Assembly (NCBI GenBank): GCA_965247295.1
Contig: CBDFGQ010000006.1
Coordinates: forward strand, 62,001 to 126,000
DNA length: 64,000 bases
Source: CBDFGQ01 sp965247295
GTDB taxonomy: Bacteria; Chloroflexota; Dehalococcoidia; Lucifugimonadales; JAGWBF01
Direction of reading: 5' to 3'
In this document: piece by piece, positions 52,411-60,446 of the stretch
Numbering within the stretch: position 1 is the stretch's first letter
How the letters are laid out: each line of letters opens with the position of its first letter
Program-made: the position numbers and the translations under genes
Notes under the pieces: model-generated
Seen by the model: the letters and a program-made list of their open reading frames with translations, nothing else
What the model was told of the DNA's origin: nothing
Databases searched by the model: none

Positions 52411-53742
52411 TTAGGTAACGCCGGTGATGTTGTACTGGAGCGCCGTATGGGTGGCGGTGGAGCGGGCGCCCGTGCGTTCGGCAAAGGCGAGGCGCATGCT
52501 CACGACCATAACGTTTTGCCGCTTCTGAATGTCTCGGTCGGTCTCGATGGCAAGCTCGCGGCGGAATCCCACCCGCCACTGGGAGCGGTTTACCATGAGA
52601 AGGCGGCCGGTGGTTCCTGTGGAGCCGTCCGTGACCTTGCCGTCGGTGTCGGCCAGCTTCATCTGCTCCGAGACTATGATGGGGATGCCTTCCACTGCCC
52701 CCAGCTGCCCGCGAAGCAACGTGGCGTTAGGCCCCAGCTTGTCGAGGGTGCGGAAGTTGCTCACGCTGAGGGACCTGATGTAGGCGTTCACGTCCATGAT
52801 GTAGGCCAGCTCCGAGGGCCGGACCCCGTACCTGCCCAGCTTGACCCGAATTTCGTTGAACATATCGTCGGAGACCACGCCGGCGTGGTCGTTGGCCTGG
52901 CTGGTGTTGTCTATCAGGGGCAGATGGGCCAGCCCGTCGAAGCCCAGGAGCCAGTGGCCTTTCCCGGCGTCGGTGGCGGCGATGGTGGCGCCATCGGCGT
53001 TGATGTTGTCGGTCGTGGTGGTATCGGCGTTAAGCAGGACGTCGTCGATGGCTTCGGCGGCGTTGCGTACCAGGGTACCCCGCACCTCCGTCGCCATGGC
53101 TATGACGGCGTCCTCGTCCAGGGTAAGGGACCAGGGCACCTGCCACACCAGCTCGTAGGCGGTCAGGGTCTGCTTGCCGGTGGAGAGGGCGGTGCTTGTC
53201 GTGGCCAGGTTCTCCGTGCCGGGGTACCAGTTGACGTCACCCAACTGTAGCGGGACCTCGAAGGGGTTGGTAGGCATTTCCACCCGTGAAAACAGGGGCG
53301 CAATCATGGTCTCCAGGTTCACGTCCAGCCACAGTGCGGCGGCCTCCTGGGTAGAGACTAGCTCGTCTCCGGTGCCACCCGTGGTGCTGTCCATGGCGGC
53401 CTTCAGGTTGGCCTGCCACTCCTCCAGGGTGCGCGGGTTTAGGCCGAGGGGCTGGCGCAGCTGGGCATTTAGCAGGCTGCGGACGTATGCCAGGTCCAAT
53501 AGGTCCAGGCCCTCGTACTTGCCGTATGGGACGCGAGGCCTGTCCATGTCGCCGTTTTTAGCTAAGATCGCCTGCTTCTCTCCCTGCCGCCACAGGTCCT
53601 GGATGTGTGCGACCTGGAGGGTGATGCGGTCCAGCTCCTCTTTGATGGGTGGCAAGTCGGCATCTATCTTGGCGTTGTAGAACTCCCGGATGCTCGCCAC
53701 CTCTTTCTTGATTAGCTGCAGCTCCTGTGTTCCGATGGTCAT
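52411..53742 (-). CDS. HK97-fold major capsid protein
   Basis: A 443-aa major capsid protein of HK97 fold. A charged, coiled-coil N-terminal segment (LQLIKKEVASIREFYNAKID to IQDLWRQGE) resembles the delta/scaffold domain removed by the prohead protease. The core has STTGGTGDELVSTQEAAALW, ALSTGKQTLTAYELVWQVPW, SLTLDEDAVIAMATEVRGTL and QLGAVEGIPIIVSEQMK, and ends in NRSQWRVGFRRELAIETDRD. The ATG at 53742 has AAAGGAGG 5 nt upstream; the open frame to 53943 overlaps the protease and is spurious. Confidence 0.88.
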   Translation of the reverse strand: MTIGTQELQLIKKEVASIREFYNAKIDADLPPIKEELDRITLQVAHIQDLWRQGEKQAILAKNGDMDRPRVPYGKYEGLDLLDLAYVRSLLNAQLRQPLGLNPRTLEEWQANLKAAMDSTTGGTGDELVSTQEAAALWLDVNLETMIAPLFSRVEMPTNPFEVPLQLGDVNWYPGTENLATTSTALSTGKQTLTAYELVWQVPWSLTLDEDAVIAMATEVRGTLVRNAAEAIDDVLLNADTTTTDNINADGATIAATDAGKGHWLLGFDGLAHLPLIDNTSQANDHAGVVSDDMFNEIRVKLGRYGVRPSELAYIMDVNAYIRSLSVSNFRTLDKLGPNATLLRGQLGAVEGIPIIVSEQMKLADTDGKVTDGSTGTTGRLLMVNRSQWRVGFRRELAIETDRDIQKRQNVMVVSMRLAFAERTGARSTATHTALQYNITGVT

Positions 53743-53857
53743 AGGGTCCTCCTTTCCGCTTCTTCGAGCTTGTCCTGACCGGCGCCCCTGGGCTGGACAC
53801 CCCTGGCCCGCGATATGTCCTGGGGCCCAGCCTGGAGCGCGCGGTGAAATGGTTGAT

Positions 53858-54403
53858 CTACCGTCTGGCACTACGTAGTGTGGCCAGGACCTCCTGGAAA
53901 GCAGCTTCGTCCCACTCCCCGAAAGATGGCGCCCCCTGTGCATCGTGTATCAAGGATGAAGGGAGGGACTGTTGGAAGTAGGCCTGCATGATAGGGGTAT
54001 CCGTGTGGGCCTTTCGCAGGGCATGGGGGTTGGCTGGCACGGGGGCCGCGCTGATCTCCAACAGTTCCTGCTCCAGGAAGTCGATCCCCAGAAATTCGCC
54101 AGAGTGTTTGTCACGTCGCAGGGTGTACCTCATGGGCCGGAAGCCCACCGACACTCCCCTCTGATATCCTGCCCTGTACAGGGACTTGATCTCCTGGGCG
54201 AAATCGGTGGGGGCGAACTCCACTCTGGCGAGGAGGCTGTGGGGCTCCTTCCAGACTGCCACGGCCCTTCCGATGGCGGGGCGCGCATAGTTGTGGGCCC
54301 AGAGAATTACCGGGTTGTTCATGTACGCCTCGAAGCGCCATCCCTCCACCGCGATTGTGTCTCCGTGTCGGTCCATCGCATCCGTGGACACCACGAAGGT
54401 CAT
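53858..54403 (-). CDS. HK97-family prohead protease
   Basis: A U35-type serine protease of 181 aa that matures the prohead. Core motifs are STDAMDRHGDTIAVEGWRF, the catalytic-histidine segment NPVILWAHNYARPAIGRAV and the serine segment GVSVGFRPMRYTLRR, followed by FLEQELLEISAAPVPANPHA. ATG 54403 is preferred, with GAGGAG at 9 nt and 4 nt after a small upstream gene; ATG 54457 lies inside that gene and lacks a ribosome-binding site. It is placed directly before the major capsid gene, as in HK97. Confidence 0.85.
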   Translation of the reverse strand: MTFVVSTDAMDRHGDTIAVEGWRFEAYMNNPVILWAHNYARPAIGRAVAVWKEPHSLLARVEFAPTDFAQEIKSLYRAGYQRGVSVGFRPMRYTLRRDKHSGEFLGIDFLEQELLEISAAPVPANPHALRKAHTDTPIMQAYFQQSLPSSLIHDAQGAPSFGEWDEAAFQEVLATLRSARR

Positions 54404-54407
54404 GGAC

Positions 54408-54542
54408 TCATTCTCCTCGACCGCGCCTGTGGAGGAAGTCCCCCCACTTCTTGACATAGGGTGATTCGCTCTGGCCGCGGTGATGGGATTCCAATGCCTC
54501 CAGAAGCCGCTCTCGTGCCCAAATCTCTACGTCCGTGGTCAC
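54408..54542 (-). CDS. Small 44-aa phage protein upstream of the prohead protease
   Basis: Starts at GTG 54542 with a perfect GGAGG 5 nt upstream and ends at TGA 54408-54410, four nt before the protease start. The sequence VTTDVEIWARERLLEALESH and YVKKWGDFLHRRGRGE looks coding, with Glu/Arg-rich helical content. It is too short to classify; a small head-assembly factor is possible. The good ribosome-binding site and tight spacing argue that it is real and translationally coupled to the protease. Confidence 0.55.
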   Translation of the reverse strand: MTTDVEIWARERLLEALESHHRGQSESPYVKKWGDFLHRRGRGE

Positions 54543-54560
54543 GTGAACCTCCGTTTCAGA

Positions 54561-54595
54561 ATAAAAACGGGACAGGCCCGTTGGGGTCTGTCCCG
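54561..54595 (-). terminator. Intrinsic terminator closing the moron cassette
   Basis: On the minus strand CGGGACAG pairs with CTGTCCCG (54568-54575 with 54588-54595). Four more inner pairs (GCCC/GGGT) close a GTTG loop, and TTTTTAT follows. It lies between the DUF6941-like gene and the small phage protein, so it stops transcription from the inserted cassette. The stretch 54596-54877 holds no further gene. Confidence 0.85.
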
Positions 54596-54877
54596 CTGGT
54601 ACGCTTTCTTGTCCCGCTCGTGTGGTCTAGCCGGTTGTGCTCCGTTTTCTACCTGGGTCGTCCCTAACGTGCGGGACTGGGTCACCGTGTCTGCTTATTA
54701 TCCTAAGGATATGCGCGTTGACCGGTCAACGGGGAGTTGTCAGCGGTGCGCATGGGGCAAAAAATGAGCGGCCGGGCTCATAAGAGCGGGGTCGCTGAAG
54801 GAGCGGCCCACTACCGGTCGCTGCCGGTTAATCGTAAGTCAAGTGGACTCAAGGTGTCAATCGGAGACTGAACGCCT

Positions 54878-55282
54878 CTACTCCGTGCCAGGTGGCTGCG
54901 CGACCCTCAACGGTATGCGAATCATTTCGTGACCTTGTATCACGACATGGAGAGCGTATTGTGTAAATGCGGGAAATGGGATGCTATTCAGGGCTAGGCC
55001 CAAGCGCGCAAGGGTTTCGGTTGCGCCGGCGGGCGGCTGCGGCACATCAAATGTCGTATTAATTGGAGGTATCACGTCATTTCCGTCTGCGTCGATCAGC
55101 CTGATAGCAATTTCCTTATCACCGGCTTCCGCTATGCTCGCTCTGAGTTGAGCAACCAGGTGGAAATGCGGATGAGTGACCGGCACTTGCTGCGCATAGA
55201 TGGTATCGAAGCCGATGCCCAGGGCGTTTATTTTTCCGGCGACTTCTGCAAAATCACATATGAACGCAAAGTCGACGTCCAA
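54878..55282 (-). CDS. DUF6941-like protein, moron candidate
   Basis: A 134-aa protein starting at TTG 55282 (AGGGG 4-5 nt upstream). It has VDFAFICDFAEVAGKINALG, FDTIYAQQVPVTHPHFHLVA and INTTFDVPQPPAGATETLAR, and a C-terminal QYALHVVIQGHEMIRIPL. This matches the DUF6941 family, small single-domain proteins of unknown role. The gene is AT-richer than its phage neighbours, and has its own promoter and terminator. It overlaps the 60-aa ORF upstream by 55 nt. This is a typical moron arrangement: cargo not needed for head assembly. Confidence 0.65.
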   Translation of the reverse strand: MDVDFAFICDFAEVAGKINALGIGFDTIYAQQVPVTHPHFHLVAQLRASIAEAGDKEIAIRLIDADGNDVIPPINTTFDVPQPPAGATETLARLGLALNSIPFPAFTQYALHVVIQGHEMIRIPLRVAQPPGTE

Positions 55283-55410
55283 GATTCCCCTTCCCTCGCC
55301 TCAGCGGGACCAACTTGACTTGGGGCGCCTGTCGTGGTGAGCGTAATTTGAACGATGGGTTTGGGCGGAACCGCCTGGCGAAGCTGTACTGTCGGTTCGG
55401 TTTGCGCCAT
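55228..55410 (-). CDS. Small 60-aa protein at the start of the moron cassette
   Basis: ATG 55410 has GGAGG 6 nt upstream. The product MAQTEPTVQLRQAVPPKPIV, with TLTTTGAPSQVGPAEARE, is proline-rich and low in structure. Its 3' third overlaps the DUF6941-like gene in another frame, so it may be a leader that couples translation or a real small protein. The ribosome-binding site and promoter placement support translation; function unknown. Confidence 0.5.
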   Translation of the reverse strand: MAQTEPTVQLRQAVPPKPIVQITLTTTGAPSQVGPAEAREGESWTSTLRSYVILQKSPEK

Positions 55411-55443
55411 GTCTAGCCTCCTGTACCCCCGGAAACAGCTTTT

Positions 55444-55473
55444 ATTATTGGCACCAACTTAATGAATTGTCAA
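55444..55473 (-). promoter_or_regulatory. Promoter of the moron cassette
   Basis: On the minus strand a perfect TTGACA (55473-55468), an 18-nt spacer and AATAAT (55449-55444) form a strong sigma-70 promoter. It points at the two small genes and is 34 nt before the first start codon. The surrounding DNA is AT-rich relative to the head genes. Confidence 0.75.
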
Positions 55474-55534
55474 CGTCCTCCCCAGACGGTTACCTGACGA
55501 TCGGAGCTCTCAGTAAACGTTTTGACTGTAGACA

Positions 55535-57073
55535 TTAATGGTCATCGGCGAGCGTGCGAGAATGATTGCCGGGCCGGTCTCGCTGTGCGCGGCCAAAAGT
55601 GGGCTCATCTCCCCAGGGTACCTCGGACAGGTTGCGCAACCGCCGGACCTCGTTGATTGTGAGCACGCCCCGGTCCAGCAGCTTCGCCTCTCGATCCACC
55701 CGGCTGTTTTCGTCCTCCCGAAGGGCCTCGATGGAGGTAAGGTCGAACTCCACCCTCAAGTCGGGGTAGCTCAGTCGGGGCAGCAGCTTATCGTTCAACT
55801 GCTCTTCCAGGAACTTCATCTCCGGAATCATGGTGTTGCGCCAGAACAGCCGCTCGGCCGCGTTGATGTTTGAGAAGGTGGCCCGCTGAAGGTCCGACAG
55901 CAGAGGCATCGGGACCCCGTATACCCTGCTAACATCCTCCAGGCTCCAGCGCAGCGCCTGGATGAACTCCATCTCCTTCTGGCTAAAGCCCAGGGTCTTG
56001 ATGTCCTTGATGAAGCTGGCGATGGCCGGCCTGTGGGCGTTCCCGGGTCCCCTGTACCGCTTGTCCCACCGTTGATAGAAGTCCTCCACCTCCTCGTCGT
56101 TCATGGCCTCTTCAGTGGTGAAGATCACGTCGGGGAGGGCCGAGTTCTTGAAGAAGTTGCGGTTAAACTTGAGGGCGTCGATGCCCATGTCCACCGACAG
56201 CCTCAATGGCCCCATTGGTGAGAGCCCCGCATACTCCTCCAGGGGATTGAAATAGCGGACCCAGACCATCTCGTCGGCGGTGTAGGCCACCGGCCCCGTC
56301 AGGCCGAAATAGACGTACCCCTTGATGTATTTCTGCCTGTCCGCCACGATTCGCACACGGTCGGGTCGGATGGGCCATAGCTCCCACCGACCCGTCCCGT
56401 CTCGTTCCAGGGCCCAGAACACGGATCCCCACAGATTCAGGTATGTCTCGGTGGCCCGCCACAGGTCTCCACGGCTGTACCATGGGTTTGCGTGGTCCAG
56501 AAGCCGCTGCACGGGATGCGCGTCGCCGACGGGTAGCCAGCTCCCGCGATGTTGTGGTCCTGCGGCGGTTGCGGTGGGCCTGGACCCATTTGAGGATGGC
56601 GGTTCAAGGGTAGGAGCCCGATCGGCCAGCACGTGCATGGGGTCGCCGGAAGGCCCTCTCCCGTCCACGGAGGTCCCGGTTTGGACCGGCGCCTGGCGCA
56701 TGACCACCAGCGGGGGCCGTGCCAGGGCCTCGCAGCGCGTCCTGATTGCAGAGTAAACGGGTACGGAGCTCGCGTAGTAGCTCCCGTACACCGTCTTGGC
56801 CCAGTCCTGTCCTAGACCCGAGGTCTCCTTGAACCTGTCCACGTCCACCGACGCCGCGCGGTTACTCTTCATCGCTGGTGTGTCGCGTTCGTTGGGTAAT
56901 GGACTGGCCGCGTTCGCCGATGGGCCCGGCCACCTGAGCGGCCATAGAGAGGGGAGTTTCTGGAGGGCCCGGCCCACCCGTTCTACTCCTGCCATTGGCC
57001 CCGTCCTCCCAGCACCCTCCCTGTCCGTAGGACGGGCCACCGAGGGCCGGCCGGCGTTGGTTCTTGCTGCCAT
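55535..57073 (-). CDS. HK97-family portal protein
   Basis: A 512-aa portal that forms the DNA channel and the docking site for terminase. After about 80 variable residues it shows YASSVPVYSAIRTRCEALAR, WVRYFNPLEEYAGLSPMGPL, FKNSALPDVIFTTEEAMND, SLEDVSRVYGVPMPLLSDL and RATFSNINAAERLFWRNTMI. The C-terminal TSIEALREDENSRVDREAKL and GVLTINEVRRLRNLSEVPWG are standard. ATG 57073 has AAAGGAGG 5 nt upstream; the open frame to 57133 overlaps terminase and is not used. Confidence 0.9.
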   Translation of the reverse strand: MAARTNAGRPSVARPTDREGAGRTGPMAGVERVGRALQKLPSLWPLRWPGPSANAASPLPNERDTPAMKSNRAASVDVDRFKETSGLGQDWAKTVYGSYYASSVPVYSAIRTRCEALARPPLVVMRQAPVQTGTSVDGRGPSGDPMHVLADRAPTLEPPSSNGSRPTATAAGPQHRGSWLPVGDAHPVQRLLDHANPWYSRGDLWRATETYLNLWGSVFWALERDGTGRWELWPIRPDRVRIVADRQKYIKGYVYFGLTGPVAYTADEMVWVRYFNPLEEYAGLSPMGPLRLSVDMGIDALKFNRNFFKNSALPDVIFTTEEAMNDEEVEDFYQRWDKRYRGPGNAHRPAIASFIKDIKTLGFSQKEMEFIQALRWSLEDVSRVYGVPMPLLSDLQRATFSNINAAERLFWRNTMIPEMKFLEEQLNDKLLPRLSYPDLRVEFDLTSIEALREDENSRVDREAKLLDRGVLTINEVRRLRNLSEVPWGDEPTFGRAQRDRPGNHSRTLADDH

Positions 57074-57123
57074 TTCATCCTCCTTTCCTAGCGGTCCCAT
57101 CACCGGGTCGCCCCGTTGACGGC

Positions 57124-58521
57124 CTAACCCCACAGGCGGACCCTGCGCCTGTTGGACAGGAACGCCATCATCAGGGCATCCGCCTTGTCCGGAGATGCGA
57201 CTCCGCGGCGCCGCATCTCCTCCTTGCTCTCCATCACCACCTGACCAAGGCTGTTAAAGGTGTACCGAAGGGCGGCCAGCTGTCCTACCAGGTCGCTGTC
57301 CGCCGGGATCACGATGATTCCATCCAGGAACAGCTGCCTCAGGTTCCAGTACCCCTCAGCCCTCAGATTGGCGAAGTGATCCCTGTCCTGGGCCGGCCTT
57401 CCGACGTTGACGGCCTGGACGCGGTAGCCCTGTTCCCGCAGCCGGTCCACCACTCCGGCGCCGATGCCCACTTCGTCCAGAACTACTTCTTGGGGGTCCC
57501 AGCTCTTTATGGCGTCGATTACACGCCCGGTCAGCTTCATTGTGTCCAGGCCTCTAAATGCCCTGACCTCCTCCACGACCGTGCCCCGCCTCCTCAGGAT
57601 CACACTCTTGTCCGAGCCGAAGCGGGCCACGTCCACCGCTAGCACCACCGGGTCCCCTCCGAGGGGTTCGGTCCCAGAAAGGCCATCCAGGTCTTCAGAT
57701 GCGGGTGGCTCGTAGTGCCTGGGGCTGACTACGGCATCGATCCGAGACAGTGGGATCAGCGTGTCCTCCCCTTGGTCGGGGAACTCCCCCAGGACCCTCG
57801 CCTGGTATATGGGGTTCTCCTCGCCCCAGACTTTCTTCCGCTCCTCCACCCACTTGCGCGTTGTGAGTCCCCGTATATTGGCCTGGCCCTCCAGCACGTT
57901 GGGGCTCTCCAGGGCGGAGATGGTGATCGTGTGGTACAGGTCCCTGTCTTCGTAGAAGGCCCGGCGGAAGGTGCCACTGACGGTGGTGGGGTTCCCGATC
58001 AGGAGCAGGCGGCAGTTCTCCGAGGTCATAACGGCTTCGATGGCCTCGTAAATGGCCTCCTCCACCCCCTCGGCCTCGTCCACCACGATAAGCATGTTGG
58101 AGCTGTGAAAGCCTTGGAACTCGTCGTGGCTGTCGGCCGAGAGACCCAGGGCATACCTACCCTCGGACATCTCCAGCCTGGTGTCCAGCAGCTTGCCCCC
58201 CAGGGAGAACCTGGCCCGGCGGTAGAGTCTGTGTACCTCTCGCCATAGCACGTGGCGCACCTGGCGAAACGTGGGGGCCGTGCTTAGCACCACCGCCGGG
58301 TCGTGGCAGTACAGGAACCACAGTATGGCGACGGCGGCGCTGAAGCCTTTTCCGAGGCCGTTGCCCGACTTTACCGCCACCCTCCGGTGTTCCCTGAGGG
58401 CCTCCAATACCTCGTGCTGCTTGCTCCAAAGTTCCACACCCAGCACTTCACGGGCGAAGGCCACGGGCGAAGCGCAGTGCTCCTCCCTTGGCTCATATGG
58501 GCCCTTTCTCACCTTGGACAT
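57124..58521 (-). CDS. Phage terminase large subunit
   Basis: The DNA-packaging motor, 465 aa. The ATPase domain has the Walker A segment VAVKSGNGLGKGFSAAVAIL, where GKT/S is GKG, and Walker B NMLIVVDEAEGVEEAIYEA; LLLIGNPTTVSGTFRRAFYE is the coupling motif. The nuclease domain has VVLAVDVARFGSDKSVILRR, VVLDEVGIGAGVVDRLREQG and the terminal KADALMMAFLSNR. ATG 58521 has a weak GAGGG 10 nt upstream. No small terminase subunit is identified; the zinc-ribbon protein upstream occupies its usual place. Confidence 0.9.
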   Translation of the reverse strand: MSKVRKGPYEPREEHCASPVAFAREVLGVELWSKQHEVLEALREHRRVAVKSGNGLGKGFSAAVAILWFLYCHDPAVVLSTAPTFRQVRHVLWREVHRLYRRARFSLGGKLLDTRLEMSEGRYALGLSADSHDEFQGFHSSNMLIVVDEAEGVEEAIYEAIEAVMTSENCRLLLIGNPTTVSGTFRRAFYEDRDLYHTITISALESPNVLEGQANIRGLTTRKWVEERKKVWGEENPIYQARVLGEFPDQGEDTLIPLSRIDAVVSPRHYEPPASEDLDGLSGTEPLGGDPVVLAVDVARFGSDKSVILRRRGTVVEEVRAFRGLDTMKLTGRVIDAIKSWDPQEVVLDEVGIGAGVVDRLREQGYRVQAVNVGRPAQDRDHFANLRAEGYWNLRQLFLDGIIVIPADSDLVGQLAALRYTFNSLGQVVMESKEEMRRRGVASPDKADALMMAFLSNRRRVRLWG

Positions 58522-58548
58522 GCTATCGTGCCCTCTGGATGGAGTTGG

Positions 58549-58692
58549 TCATCCAGAGGCCCGGGGTGCCACGCTGGGTGTAGATGGGCTAAATAGGTAG
58601 CCGCACTCGCCGCAGCGGAACACGGTGTTGTCCTCGTCCAGCCTCTTTTCGAGCCTGATCAGCCTGAGACATCCACAACGCCGACAGCGCAA
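58549..58692 (-). CDS. Small zinc-ribbon protein upstream of terminase
   Basis: A 47-aa product from TTG 58692, with GAGGGG 6-7 nt upstream, ending at TGA 58549-58551. It has two CxxC knuckles, CRRCGC and CGECGYLF, about 23 residues apart: a zinc ribbon. It is 27 nt before the terminase start and so probably belongs to the phage operon, perhaps as a regulator or packaging accessory. Evidence is the cysteine pattern and the ribosome-binding site. Confidence 0.65.
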   Translation of the reverse strand: MRCRRCGCLRLIRLEKRLDEDNTVFRCGECGYLFSPSTPSVAPRASG

Positions 58693-58782
58693 ATCACTCC
58701 CCTCGAACGCGTGCAGTTCCGGTACCGTCCTCGCTATGCCGGGGTGGGTTCTAGCGGTACCCGGTTCCGTAGGTTGACGCGC

Positions 58783-58815
58783 AAAAAATAAAGGAACGGA
58801 TCCTCGGGTCCGTCC
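58783..58815 (-). terminator. Intrinsic terminator upstream of the phage module
   Basis: On the minus strand GGACGGA (58815-58809) pairs with TCCGTTCC (58800-58793), 7 bp with one bulged base, followed by TTTATTTTTT. It would insulate the phage operon from transcription entering from 58.9 kb and above. Confidence 0.75.
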
Positions 58816-59190
58816 CTGGTTACCTTCAGCCTACAGATCTTCCATCCTGGCTGTCAACGGCGTCGTGACATCGCTCCAGGGACCTCAAGCAGGCTGACTA
58901 GCAGTGGGGAGTGCAGCGGGGCGAAGCCACTTTGCGGGGAGTCCGGGGGCCTGCCCTGAGCTCCGACCATAGGTCGAGACTCTCGACCACGTCGGACCTG
59001 AGGAAGAGGCGTCCCTCAGATAGAATTTCCACCTCCTGGCGAGGAATGGCGTGAGGGGAGTGGTCAAACCGGGGGGGGGGGTCGTAATCCCCAACAGGTG
59101 TTGCCCCAGTGCACCCGCAGCGCGGCAGGTTATAGGGTATAGGGGAAGGTGTCCCTGGAGGGACCGTGTCTTTGGAGCGCCTCCTAAACC
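58816..59190. other. Intergenic stretch with a possible decayed ORF
   Basis: On the minus strand 59175-58899 holds an open frame with coding-like sequence (YNLPRCGCTGATPVGDYDPP, then EVEILSEGRLFLRSDVVESL, DLWSELRAG) ending just before the terminator at 58815. It has no convincing start codon and contains an 11-base C/G homopolymer at 59071-59081. It may be a remnant of a small phage protein. No other feature is supported. Confidence 0.3.
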
Positions 59191-60261
59191 ATGACTACAC
59201 TAATCCCCGGCGTCTTCACCACCGTGATATTCCTTCTGGTAACCTGGATAATCTTTAACGGCCTACTGATCACGACGGCAGACCAGACGGATGCCCTGGG
59301 AAACGCTAACGATCTTCACGAAGACCAGTTCCGGACCCTCATCTCCATCACCGGCACCGGCGATTCCGGTGACAAGTTTGTGGTGAAGGTGCTCAACAAC
59401 AGCAAGAGCGTGTCTTTCGAGGACTTCTCCAAGCTAGACCTGATCACTCGTTACATTGGCACGGGCGGCGCCATCATCTCGAAGCGCCTCACACACTCCA
59501 CCGACTGGAGCGTCCCCAGTATCTCAGGAGACGACACTAATCCCAAGGTCTGGGACCCCGGGGAGACGGTCACCATCCTTTTGGAGGTAAGGCCGGCCAT
59601 TACGGGGGGGGCCAAGGCCGCTCTGGCCGTGGTGGTGCCCGGCGGAATCGCCGACTCCACCTACTTCGAGGTTGGAGCGATAAAGACGCGGTATCTGCAC
59701 AACGACCCCACCCCACCGACCAGCGATACCGTCTCCCACGCCGTACTTACCGCCGACACTACTGCCCCGACTGCCACCACCTTGTTTAACTACGACACCA
59801 ACCGGGACAGTTGTACCGGCCTCAAGATCGCTGAGGGCGGAGTGGGTGCCGGGGAGTCCGGCGTAACCCTGCACCAGGTCTGGAGGACGGACCCCATGCC
59901 GGGCGTTCTGCTCATAGCTGGCGACGTTACCTTCAAGTTCTGGTCCGCTCTCAGGGACCCGACAGACTGTAGCTTCGTCCTGGCTGCGTCCGGGGATGCC
60001 ACCATGTTCCTGAGAGACCACGACGGAGCAGGGAGCTACAAAGAAATAGGCAGCGCCACAACCGGCGTCATCGCGGACTGGCAGGGAGGGGTGAGCGACT
60101 TTGTGGAGAAGACCATCACCATTTCCGGCGTCAGTTACACCGTACCGACGGGACATGAGCTGGAGGCAAAGGTGATCGTTTCGGGGGCCGCCATCACCGC
60201 TGACGCAGTCTGGTTCGCCTACGACACCACAGCGTTCTCCTCCGTAGTGACCCTCCCGTGA
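59191..60261 (+). CDS. Membrane-anchored, filament-like secreted protein (ArlF/ArlG-like N-terminus)
   Basis: A 356-aa protein with an N-terminal hydrophobic helix (residues 7-28, VFTTVIFLLVTWIIFNGLLI) and no charged leader before it. The rest is beta-rich and Thr/Asp-rich: GDKFVVKVLNNSKSVSFEDF and KLDLITRYIGTGGAI, then WDPGETVTILLEVRPA. This layout, with helix then NNGS-type beta strands, resembles archaeal archaellum stator/filament proteins ArlF/ArlG and archaellin-like pilins. The C-terminal 170 aa look like an added beta-sandwich. The ribosome-binding site is weak. An ArlH-like ATPase lies 30 kb away; otherwise no archaellum gene is nearby. Confidence 0.55.
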   Translation: MTTLIPGVFTTVIFLLVTWIIFNGLLITTADQTDALGNANDLHEDQFRTLISITGTGDSGDKFVVKVLNNSKSVSFEDFSKLDLITRYIGTGGAIISKRLTHSTDWSVPSISGDDTNPKVWDPGETVTILLEVRPAITGGAKAALAVVVPGGIADSTYFEVGAIKTRYLHNDPTPPTSDTVSHAVLTADTTAPTATTLFNYDTNRDSCTGLKIAEGGVGAGESGVTLHQVWRTDPMPGVLLIAGDVTFKFWSALRDPTDCSFVLAASGDATMFLRDHDGAGSYKEIGSATTGVIADWQGGVSDFVEKTITISGVSYTVPTGHELEAKVIVSGAAITADAVWFAYDTTAFSSVVTLP

Positions 60262-60385
60262 CTCTCTGTTTCGCCTCGATGGGGGAACGCCAGGGCCTGC
60301 GCGCAGTCTGTCCACGGTATGTGGGTGCCGTCCCTGATCCTACTGCCCGCTCAGGATAGGCCCCTCGGCCTCTCCCGCCAAATGA

Positions 60386-60415
60386 GCAGGGGCGGCTCGT
60401 TCGAACCGCCCCTGC
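60386..60415. terminator. Perfect 10-bp hairpin between convergent genes
   Basis: GCAGGGGCGG (60386-60395) pairs perfectly with CCGCCCCTGC (60406-60415) around a 10-nt loop. It lies between the filament-like gene and the reductive-dehalogenase-like gene, which converge here. No U-tract follows on the plus strand and only a weak one on the minus strand, so it is probably a bidirectional terminator. Confidence 0.55.
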
Positions 60416-60446
60416 CTGGATTGACTGTTTCCAGCTGCCCTAACGC

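Larger units (their letters stand above)
49326..58692 (-). mobile_element. HK97-type prophage or GTA-like packaging and head module
   Basis: All genes run on the minus strand in canonical order: zinc-ribbon protein, large terminase, portal, moron cassette, small protein, prohead protease, major capsid, two structural proteins, a small protein, head-tail connector and a tail-completion-like protein. The module stops there. No tail tube, tape measure, baseplate, fibre, lysis, integrase, repressor or replication genes are recognisable. It is a decayed prophage or a domesticated head module, possibly GTA-like. The ORFs look intact, arguing against random decay. No attachment-site repeats were identified; the boundaries are those of the outer genes. 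Confidence 0.85.

Noticed and set aside
52411..53250. Large plus-strand ORFs across the phage module (e.g. 52351-53250)
   Set aside because: They are antisense shadows of the capsid gene with low-complexity Gly/Val/His-rich sequence and no family motifs.
59041..59150. Intact small protein with CGC motif on the minus strand
   Set aside because: No ATG, GTG or TTG start with a ribosome-binding site precedes the CGC segment, and an 11-base homopolymer interrupts it.
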